NCBI GenBank assembly: GCA_012800155.1
Contig: JAAZJX010000034.1
Location: 1 to 20,709 of the forward strand
Direction: 5' to 3'
Length of the DNA: 20,709 nucleotides
Origin: Candidatus Magasanikiibacteriota bacterium
GTDB lineage: Bacteria; Patescibacteriota; Patescibacteriia; Magasanikbacterales; UBA922
Below the pieces are notes generated by a model. That model made no database searches, was not told where the DNA came from, and worked only from the letters and a program-made list of their open reading frames with translations. Of this stretch, positions 1-4,705 are shown piece by piece. Within the stretch, counting starts at the first letter, position 1. Every line of letters begins with the position of its first letter. A program made the position numbers and the translations under genes.

Positions 1-29
1 ATTCAAACATTAAAATTTATTATAAAAAA

Positions 30-103
30 GTCAGAGTAGCTCAGTTGGTTAGAGCGTAGCATTCATAACGCTAAGGTCGGCAGTTCAATCCTGCCCTCTG
101 ACA
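30..103 (+). tRNA. tRNA-Met (CAT), elongator type; tRNA-Ile2 not excluded
   Basis: A full cloverleaf can be folded by hand. The acceptor stem is 30-36 with 96-102 (seven Watson-Crick pairs). The D stem is 39-42/52-55, the anticodon stem 57-61/69-73 with loop 62-68, and the T stem 79-83/91-95 with loop TTCAATC. The discriminator is A103. The anticodon CAT is at 64-66. The first pair is G-C and the anticodon stem lacks the three G-C pairs of an initiator, so this is not tRNA-fMet. CAT could also be the lysidine-modified tRNA-Ile2, which sequence reading alone does not settle. The pair closing the anticodon loop (61-69) is an A-C mismatch. CCA is not encoded, so it must be added by nucleotidyltransferase. 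A terminator follows five bases later. Confidence 0.95.
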
Positions 104-107
104 CAAG

Positions 108-130
108 AAAAATCCCGAAAGGGATTTTTT
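108..130 (+). terminator. Rho-independent terminator after the tRNA
   Basis: The stem AAAAATCCC (108-116) pairs with GGGATTTTT (121-129) around a GAAA tetraloop, and the right arm merges into the U-tract. It ends the tRNA transcript. The next -35 box starts only five bases downstream. Confidence 0.85.
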
Positions 131-134
131 ACTA

Positions 135-163
135 TTGTTCATTTATTGTTTATATGCTAAAAT
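135..163 (+). promoter_or_regulatory. Sigma70-type promoter for the 117-aa gene
   Basis: The -35 is TTGTTC (135-140), followed by a 17-bp spacer and the extended -10 TGC-TAAAAT (155-163). The predicted start is near 170, giving a leader of about 25 nt. The TGN-TAAAAT form recurs at several other genes in this window. Confidence 0.6.
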
Positions 164-195
164 ATTTTTAATTTATTTATTAATTTTTTTAGATT

Positions 196-549
196 ATGCA
201 AGATATTCAAGAAATTTTTAATCGTATTCAAGAAATAAAGAAAAAACAAAAAGATATTAAAAGTTCTTATAAAGAAGCCTTAGCTTCTTCTCAAGAATAT
301 GTAGAATTAACTGATAAATTGAAAATAATGCGTGAAAAGAAAAAACAAATTGAAAATATGATTAAGAGTGATTTTTCTAGTGAGTTTACTAAATTAGATG
401 ATTTGAAGATTGATTTAGAATCAGATATGGAAATGTTATCAGATATTGTTATAACGAAAACAATGAAAGGTGAGTCAGTAGAAATAAAAGATGAATATGA
501 TAATAATTATGAACCAATATTTACCGTTAGATTTAAAAAAATAAATTAA
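196..549 (+). CDS. Hypothetical coiled-coil protein, 117 aa
   Basis: I do not recognise this protein. It is small and very Lys/Glu-rich. Residues 1-60 and about 65-85 look like long charged helices with heptad-like hydrophobic spacing, so a coiled-coil hairpin is likely. The C-terminal 30 residues (ending FTVRFKKIN) look like a short beta segment. There is no signal peptide, membrane helix or cysteine. The start at 196 is the first ATG after a good promoter and has no Shine-Dalgarno, like most genes here. It is monocistronic: a tRNA terminator lies upstream and its own terminator directly downstream. The function is unknown, and a small cytoplasmic structural or adaptor protein is only a guess. 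I am fairly sure it is real because codon use matches its neighbours and the gene is neatly punctuated. Confidence 0.8.
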   Translation: MQDIQEIFNRIQEIKKKQKDIKSSYKEALASSQEYVELTDKLKIMREKKKQIENMIKSDFSSEFTKLDDLKIDLESDMEMLSDIVITKTMKGESVEIKDEYDNNYEPIFTVRFKKIN

Positions 550-575
550 ACTAGTAAATAAAATATAATTTTATA

Positions 576-607
576 AAAACACTTTTAAGAATTTAAGAGT
601 GTTTTTT
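576..607 (+). terminator. Terminator of the 117-aa gene
   Basis: A 13-bp stem (576-588 with 593-605, one G-T wobble) closes a GAAT loop and is followed by a T-run. It contains the CACTT/GAGTG core. Confidence 0.8.
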
Positions 608-707
608 ATTTTAAAAGTAAATTAAATATAAATTTAACTAATAATAATTAATTTGTTCTAATTTATTTAATCTGTTTAATTCATGTTTTATAAAATTTTA
701 AAATATT

Positions 708-736
708 AAACCCTATATTTTTAATATAGGGTTTTT
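708..736. terminator. Bidirectional terminator between convergent genes
   Basis: A perfect 12-bp stem (708-719 with 723-734) surrounds a TTT loop and has a CCC/GGG core. A T-run follows on the plus strand and an AT-rich T-containing stretch follows on the minus strand. It lies 21 bases beyond the HU stop codon, so its main job is probably to end the HU transcript while blocking read-through from the left. Confidence 0.8.
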
Positions 737-756
737 ATATAATTTAATTAAAATTA

Positions 757-1035
757 TTATTTTTTCAAAGCATCTTTTAATCCTTTTCCAGCTTTGAATT
801 TTGGTACTGTAACTGGTGGAATTTGAATTTTTTCGCTAGGATTTTGTGGATTTACACCAATGCGTCCGGCTCTCATTTTTGCAGAGAAAGCACCAAAACC
901 AGCAATATTTACTTCACCACCAGATTTAAGAGTAGTAGTAACAATATCTACAAAAGCTTCAATCATAGCTTCTGCTTCTTTTTTTGACAAACCAACTTTA
1001 TTAGCAATGGCTTGTGATAGTTCTGCTTTGTTCAT
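757..1035 (-). CDS. hup: DNA-binding protein HU (histone-like)
   Basis: HU/IHF-family architectural protein, 92 aa, close to the usual 90. It binds and bends double-stranded DNA as a dimer and compacts the nucleoid. The two N-terminal helices (residues 3-40, starting MNKAELSQAIA) are followed by the family signature GFGAFSAKMRAGRIGVNP (about 47-64), which leads into the beta-arm, and by the C-terminal KAGKGLKDALKK helix. The arm reads NPQNPSEKIQIPP rather than the common NPxTGE form. I cannot separate HU from IHF subunits with certainty, but a single homodimeric HU is usual in small genomes. The start is the only Met in good register with the family, and no Shine-Dalgarno precedes it. The gene is monocistronic with its own promoter and terminator. 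Confidence 0.97.
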   Translation of the reverse strand: MNKAELSQAIANKVGLSKKEAEAMIEAFVDIVTTTLKSGGEVNIAGFGAFSAKMRAGRIGVNPQNPSEKIQIPPVTVPKFKAGKGLKDALKK

Positions 1036-1082
1036 ATTTTTATTTTTTATTGAGTAGACCTCAAATTAATTAGGATATATTT

Positions 1083-1112
1083 ATTTTACCATTTTTTTAA
1101 AAAATATGTCAA
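1083..1112 (-). promoter_or_regulatory. Promoter of the HU gene
   Basis: Read on the minus strand: a perfect -35 TTGACA (plus 1107-1112), an 18-bp spacer and an extended -10 TGG-TAAAAT (1083-1091). The predicted start is near 1076, for a leader of about 40 nt. It looks strong, as expected for HU. Confidence 0.75.
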
Positions 1113-1123
1113 TAGAGCCAAAT

Positions 1124-1138
1124 TTTATTGTGGATAAA
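1124..1138 (-). repeat. 15-bp repeat copy 1, containing a perfect DnaA-box sequence
   Basis: TTTATTGTGGATAAA occurs here and again identically at 2966-2980. Its core is TTATCCACA on the minus strand (1129-1137), the consensus DnaA box. This copy lies 17 bp upstream of the HU -35 box. Whether DnaA binds it is inference. Confidence 0.55.
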
Positions 1139-1163
1139 AAAACCGTCTTGAAAGACGGTTTTT
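1138..1163 (-). terminator. Terminator of the RNase Y gene
   Basis: AAAAACCGTCT (1138-1148) pairs with AGACGGTTTTT (1153-1163) around a four-base loop. It is symmetric enough to act in both directions. On the minus strand it follows the RNase Y stop codon by seven bases. Confidence 0.85.
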
Positions 1164-1170
1164 AAAATTT

Positions 1171-2700
1171 TTATCTAGCGTATTCAATTACTCTAGTTTC
1201 ACGAATTACATTAACTCTAATTTCTCCAGGATATTGAAGTTCATTTTCAATTTTTCTAGCAATATCTTTTGCTAGATTATAAGCATTATAATCATCAATT
1301 TCTTCTGGTTTAACAAAAACTCTAACTTCTCTACCAGCTTGGATAGCATAAACTTTTTCAATTCCAGGAAAATCAGAAGCAGTTTTTTCTAATTCTTCTA
1401 GTCTAGAAACGAATTGTTCATAAGTATCACGACGAGCACCGATTCTAGAGCTAGAAATAGCGTCAGCAGCTTTGACAATTTGAGTATATAAATTTTCTGG
1501 TTTATCATCATGATGATGTATAGCAGCATTTTGAGTATCCTCATCAAGACCAAATTTTTTCAAAATTGTACCGCCAATTTCTGGATGTCCACCGGGAGTA
1601 TCTTGATCAACTGTTTTACCAATATCATGAAAGAATCCAGCTTTTTTAGCTTTACTAGCATCAGCACCTAATTCTTCTGCTATAAGTGCAGAAAGTTGTG
1701 CTACTTCAATTGAATGGTTTAATATATTTTGACCATAACTAGTGCGATATTTAAGACGCCCAACCAGTGAAACTAATTTTGGATCAAGACCAGTAATTCC
1801 AAGTTTGTATAAAGCTTCTTCACCAGCTTTTTTGATATCAAGAGCTAATTCTTTTTTAGCATCATCAATAAATTCTTCAATTCTCATTGGTTGGATTCTA
1901 CCATCTTTGATAAGACGCTCTAAAGCAATTTGACATACACGACGACGAATAGGGGAAAAACCTGAAACTAAAATCATATCAGGAGTTTCATCAATAATTA
2001 ATTCGCAACCAGTTAATTTTTCAATAGTTTTTATATTGCGTCCATCTTTACCAATAATTCTACCTTTCATTTCATCACTTGGTAAAACAACAGGTGTAGA
2101 AGTAGTTTCTGCTGAATGATCAGAAGCGCAACGCTGAATAGAAGAGATAATTATTTCTTTGGCTTTATTTTCAAAAAATTCAGAATTATCTCTTTCTAGT
2201 TTTATAATTCTTCCCATTAAATCATCTTTGACTTGTTTTTCAACTCTGTCAATTAATTCTTCTTTTGCTTCTTCTTTATTAAATTGACTGATTTTTTCTA
2301 ATTCAGTAATAGCTTTTTCACGAGCTTCATCAACTTTTTGTTTAATAGCTTGAATTTCTTCAACTTTTTGTTGTAATTTTTCTTTTCGGTCTTCAAATTC
2401 TAAAAGTTGTTTATCAAACATGTTTTCACGCTGTTCTAATCTTTTTTGAATTTGATTTATTTCATTACGACGCTGACTTTCTTCTTCTTTGGCGTCGTCA
2501 ATAATTTTTATAGCTTTTTCTTTGGCTTTGAGTAAAAGTTCTTGTTCTTTATGCTTGGCTTCATTTAACATTTTTTCAGCAGTTGCTTCTACAGAATTAG
2601 CTTTGGTTTGAGCAATTTGTTTTCGTAAAATATAACCTAAAAATATTCCCAAAATTGTGGAAATTATAGCAGCAACTAAAAGGATAATTAATTGTGACAT
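1171..2700 (-). CDS. rny: Ribonuclease Y
   Basis: Membrane-anchored endoribonuclease that starts bulk mRNA decay in bacteria lacking RNase E. It is 509 aa, close to the usual 520. An N-terminal membrane helix (about 4-25) is followed by a long charged coiled coil (about 30-165). The KH RNA-binding domain carries GRIIGKDGRNI (213-223). The HD domain follows: H329 in NHSIEV, the HD pair H358-D359 in FFHDIGK, HHHDD at 395-399 and D413 in ADAISSSR. All metal ligands expected for the HD fold appear present. The start sits at the membrane helix and has a Shine-Dalgarno (GGAG, spacing 10), which is rare in this window. The gene has its own promoter inside the truB terminator, a leader of about 200 nt and its own terminator. 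The leader suggests post-transcriptional, possibly autogenous, control. Confidence 0.97.
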   Translation of the reverse strand: MSQLIILLVAAIISTILGIFLGYILRKQIAQTKANSVEATAEKMLNEAKHKEQELLLKAKEKAIKIIDDAKEEESQRRNEINQIQKRLEQRENMFDKQLLEFEDRKEKLQQKVEEIQAIKQKVDEAREKAITELEKISQFNKEEAKEELIDRVEKQVKDDLMGRIIKLERDNSEFFENKAKEIIISSIQRCASDHSAETTSTPVVLPSDEMKGRIIGKDGRNIKTIEKLTGCELIIDETPDMILVSGFSPIRRRVCQIALERLIKDGRIQPMRIEEFIDDAKKELALDIKKAGEEALYKLGITGLDPKLVSLVGRLKYRTSYGQNILNHSIEVAQLSALIAEELGADASKAKKAGFFHDIGKTVDQDTPGGHPEIGGTILKKFGLDEDTQNAAIHHHDDKPENLYTQIVKAADAISSSRIGARRDTYEQFVSRLEELEKTASDFPGIEKVYAIQAGREVRVFVKPEEIDDYNAYNLAKDIARKIENELQYPGEIRVNVIRETRVIEYAR

Positions 2701-2705
2701 ATTAA

Positions 2706-2732
2706 AATTTCTCCAATTATCTCAAAGAAATT
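2706..2732 (-). promoter_or_regulatory. Hairpin over the RNase Y ribosome-binding site
   Basis: On the minus strand AATTTCT (2732-2726) can pair with AGAAATT (2712-2706) around a 13-nt loop. The Shine-Dalgarno GGAG (2714-2711) has two bases in the loop and two in the stem, and the ATG begins six bases after the hairpin at 2700. The pairing is seen in sequence. A role in controlling translation is inference. Confidence 0.4.
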
Positions 2733-2761
2733 GTGAAAAAATGTATATGACAAGAAGAATA

Positions 2762-2822
2762 GATCCTATTAGGGGATCAAAAATAATTTTTTAGAAGATA
2801 ATTTTAGCCTTTTTAAGCTAAA
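2762..2822 (-). promoter_or_regulatory. Two further hairpins in the RNase Y leader
   Basis: TTTAGC/GCTAAA (2803-2808 with 2817-2822) and GATCC/GGATC (2762-2766 with 2774-2778) can each fold locally within the predicted leader of about 200 nt. Neither is followed by a strong T-run, so they are leader structure rather than obvious attenuators. Confidence 0.35.
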
Positions 2823-2838
2823 TTTATTCATAATATAA

Positions 2839-2892
2839 CTATTTATTATTCAATCTTCCATTACCACATGCACAATCTTCAAGATAATCCAT
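2839..2892 (-). CDS. Candidate 17-codon leader peptide upstream of RNase Y
   Basis: This is an ORF of 17 codons plus TAG, reading MDYLEDCACGNGRLNNK. Its ATG is about 11 nt downstream of the predicted start of the RNase Y transcript, close to a leaderless position. There is no Shine-Dalgarno, as for most genes here. Two cysteines form a C-x-C-G-x-G pattern that resembles half of a SEC-C zinc-binding motif, but the peptide is too short for that domain and the likeness may be chance. If translated, it lies where a leader peptide could affect folding of the RNase Y leader. Very short ORFs are common by chance in AT-rich DNA, so this stays a candidate. Confidence 0.3.
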   Translation of the reverse strand: MDYLEDCACGNGRLNNK

Positions 2893-2909
2893 TAATAATT
2901 TATAAATTA

Positions 2910-2937
2910 ATTATAACAAAAACACAACTTTTGTCAA
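2910..2937 (-). promoter_or_regulatory. Promoter of the RNase Y gene
   Basis: On the minus strand: a perfect -35 TTGACA (plus 2932-2937), a 16-bp spacer and a perfect extended -10 TGT-TATAAT (plus 2910-2918). The predicted start is near 2903. The -35 lies in the loop of the truB terminator. Confidence 0.75.
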
Positions 2938-2949
2938 TCAGTTGTTTTT
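2918..2949 (-). terminator. Terminator of truB, enclosing the RNase Y -35 box
   Basis: On the minus strand AAAAACAACT (2949-2940) pairs with AGTTGTGTTTTT (2929-2918), with a two-base bulge, around a 10-nt loop (2930-2939). A T-rich tail follows. The loop contains TTGACA. Confidence 0.6.
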
Positions 2950-2965
2950 ATGAGAGAATTTTTGA

Positions 2966-2980
2966 TTTATTGTGGATAAA
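2966..2980 (-). repeat. 15-bp repeat copy 2, containing a perfect DnaA-box sequence
   Basis: Identical to the 15 bases at 1124-1138. The core TTATCCACA (minus strand, 2971-2979) overlaps the last codons of truB and lies 33 bp upstream of the RNase Y -35 box. Confidence 0.5.
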
Positions 2981-3698
2981 CAGTTTTTATATCTTGTGCT
3001 TGAGCTAATGAATATTCACCAATTTTTGTTCTAACAAGATCTTCACAATAAGCACCAACTCCTAGTTTTTTTCCAATATCATGAGCTAAAGTTCTAATAT
3101 ATGTTCCAGATGAACAATTTATTTTTATTTTAAGTTTAGGATAATTATATTCCAAAAGTTCAATATTATATATTTCAATTTTGCATTTTTTGCGTTTGAT
3201 TATTATACCTTTTCTAGCTAAATCATAAAGTTTTTGTCCTTTTATTTTTTTGGCTGAAAACATTGGTGGTAATTGTTTTTGTTTACCAAGAAATTTTTGT
3301 AAAATTTTATTAACATACAAATAATCCGGATTTACTGTTTTAGTTTTAAATGTTTTTTTAAGAAATTGTAGAATTGAAAATTTATTGAAAATTGATAATT
3401 GATAATTGGAAATTTTACCTGTTTTATCAAAAGTATCACTAACAAAACCAAGTTTAAGTGTAGCAATATAGGTTTTGGGAAGATTTTTAAATTTATCTAA
3501 TTTTTTAGTATTTTCTCGTCCAACACCAATAATTAACAAACCAGTAGCAAAAGGATCAAGTGTACCAGCATGTCCCACTTTCAATTTAGAATTTTTAGTT
3601 TTTAGTTTATAAGTTGGTGATTGTTTTATTTGTTTGCGAATATAATTAACCACATCAAAACTTGTCCAACCTTCTGGTTTATTGATCAATAAAAACAT
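2967..3698 (-). CDS. truB: tRNA pseudouridine(55) synthase
   Basis: Converts uridine 55 of the tRNA T-loop to pseudouridine. It is 243 aa, shorter than E. coli TruB (314), with no room for a C-terminal PUA domain. The N-terminus (LLINKPEGWTSFDVVNYIRK) is followed by the catalytic motif GHAGTLDPFATG (42-53) with nucleophile D48. QLPPMFSAKKIKGQKLYDLARKG (about 142-164) and SSGTYIRTLAHDIGKKLG (about 198-215) follow. Two low-complexity linkers interrupt the family pattern at about 29-41 and 97-113, both encoded by heptamer-type DNA repeats. The start codon fits the family and has no Shine-Dalgarno. A terminator follows that encloses the next gene's promoter. I saw no convincing promoter in the 70-bp divergent gap upstream. 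Confidence 0.96.
   Translation of the reverse strand: MFLLINKPEGWTSFDVVNYIRKQIKQSPTYKLKTKNSKLKVGHAGTLDPFATGLLIIGVGRENTKKLDKFKNLPKTYIATLKLGFVSDTFDKTGKISNYQLSIFNKFSILQFLKKTFKTKTVNPDYLYVNKILQKFLGKQKQLPPMFSAKKIKGQKLYDLARKGIIIKRKKCKIEIYNIELLEYNYPKLKIKINCSSGTYIRTLAHDIGKKLGVGAYCEDLVRTKIGEYSLAQAQDIKTVYPQ
3365..3409 (-). repeat. Heptamer repeat tract inside truB (C-terminal copy)
   Basis: On the coding strand, CAATTAT, CAATTAT, CAATTTT and degenerate CAATTCT units follow each other. They encode a linker (SNYQLSIFNKFSILQF) that the TruB family does not need. The unit is related to the CAATTAC units in the transketolase gene. Confidence 0.6.
3580..3612 (-). repeat. Heptamer repeat tract inside truB (N-terminal copy)
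   Basis: On the coding strand, AAACTAA, AAACTAA, AAATTCT and AAATTGA follow in register. They encode YKLKTKNSKLK immediately before the catalytic GHAGTLDP motif. Confidence 0.55.
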
Positions 3699-3736
3699 AT
3701 TTAGAATTTATAACTGTGTATATTTTTGCATGTATT

Positions 3737-3764
3737 TTGTACTCTGAACATGGTACAATATACT
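3737..3764 (+). promoter_or_regulatory. Overlapping promoter candidates for the methyltransferase
   Basis: Two readings are possible: an extended -10 TGG-TACAAT (3751-3759) with no good -35, or TTGTAC (3737-3742), a 16-bp spacer and TATACT (3759-3764). The second would start transcription near 3771, inside the first ATG, and so favours the internal start at 3802. Confidence 0.45.
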
Positions 3765-3768
3765 TGCT

Positions 3769-4671
3769 ATGCAAAATAATAGTACTTTAGGTTGGGGTAA
3801 AATGCAAGAAAGTAATATTGAGATTTGGGATACTAATCCTGTTTTTCGTAATGATTTTGTTTCTACTAAAGATTGGTTAAAATTATTTTTTTATCCTAAA
3901 AAATATTTTCTTTATAGAAAAATAAAAAAACATGTAGCTAAACAGTTTACTTATAAAAGTAAAAATGAAAGAATTAGAATTTTAGATGTTGGATGTGGGA
4001 CTGGTTCAAGTGTTATAGATTTTAAAAAAATGTTTGGACGAAAAGTAGAAGTTTATGGTTTAGATGTGATTAAACTTCAAATTGATATAGCTCGAGAAAA
4101 AATAAAACAAAATGGTGTATGGGCTGAGGTTGTTTGGTATGATGGTGAGATATTTCCTTTTGAAAGTAATTATTTTGATGTAATATATACTTCAGATGTT
4201 TTAGGTCATATAAAAAATGTTCGTTCTTGGTTAAAAGAAATTAATAGAGTTTTGAAACCGGGCGGGTTATTGGCTATGTTTTCTGAATCAAAACTTGGCA
4301 AACATGCTTGGATAAGAAATTATTTATTTAAACATGGTTTAAATACGGATCCTCATGCTGAAGTACATATTTCTCTTTATTCTAAAAAAAGATTAAGAGA
4401 AATGATCACAGAAGCTGATTTTGATATTGAAAGTATAAAAGGTTTATCTTGGGCTTCATTTTTATTATACCCAGATGAATTTTATGATAAATTACAAAAT
4501 CAAAAAAAATTTTTGTTTTTGAAATTTCTTAACAAAATTTTTTATAAAATTAAAAAGAAATTTCACCCTTTTTCTACGGCTGGTTGTGAATTATTTAGTT
4601 TAATAGTAGCTTTGGTTTTTGGTAAAAGAATAGAAGCACAAGGTTATATAATAATAGCCCATAAAAAATAA
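3769..4671 (+). CDS. Class I SAM-dependent methyltransferase (Methyltransf_11-like)
   Basis: 300 aa. It has the SAM-binding motif I ILDVGCGTG (71-79), the acidic end of strand 2 in GLDV (97-100), FDVIYTSDVLGHI (136-148) in the usual motif IV place and the LKPGG loop (162-166). This is the UbiE/Methyltransf_11 type of class I fold. The substrate cannot be read from sequence. The last 70 residues are hydrophobic and basic (KKKFHPFSTAGCELFSLIVALVFGKR), which may indicate membrane-proximal work on a lipid or glycan, but that is inference. The start is uncertain: ATG 3769 would be almost leaderless, while ATG 3802 (residue 12) has a purine-rich GGGG stretch at Shine-Dalgarno distance. Transketolase follows after 34 bp without a clear terminator, so co-transcription is plausible. 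Confidence 0.9.
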   Translation: MQNNSTLGWGKMQESNIEIWDTNPVFRNDFVSTKDWLKLFFYPKKYFLYRKIKKHVAKQFTYKSKNERIRILDVGCGTGSSVIDFKKMFGRKVEVYGLDVIKLQIDIAREKIKQNGVWAEVVWYDGEIFPFESNYFDVIYTSDVLGHIKNVRSWLKEINRVLKPGGLLAMFSESKLGKHAWIRNYLFKHGLNTDPHAEVHISLYSKKRLREMITEADFDIESIKGLSWASFLLYPDEFYDKLQNQKKFLFLKFLNKIFYKIKKKFHPFSTAGCELFSLIVALVFGKRIEAQGYIIIAHKK

Positions 4672-4705
4672 AATTTTTATAAAATTATATATTTAATTAT
4701 TTATT

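Noticed and set aside
30..103. Initiator tRNA-fMet
   Set aside because: The first acceptor pair is G-C and the anticodon stem lacks the three consecutive G-C pairs of initiator tRNAs.
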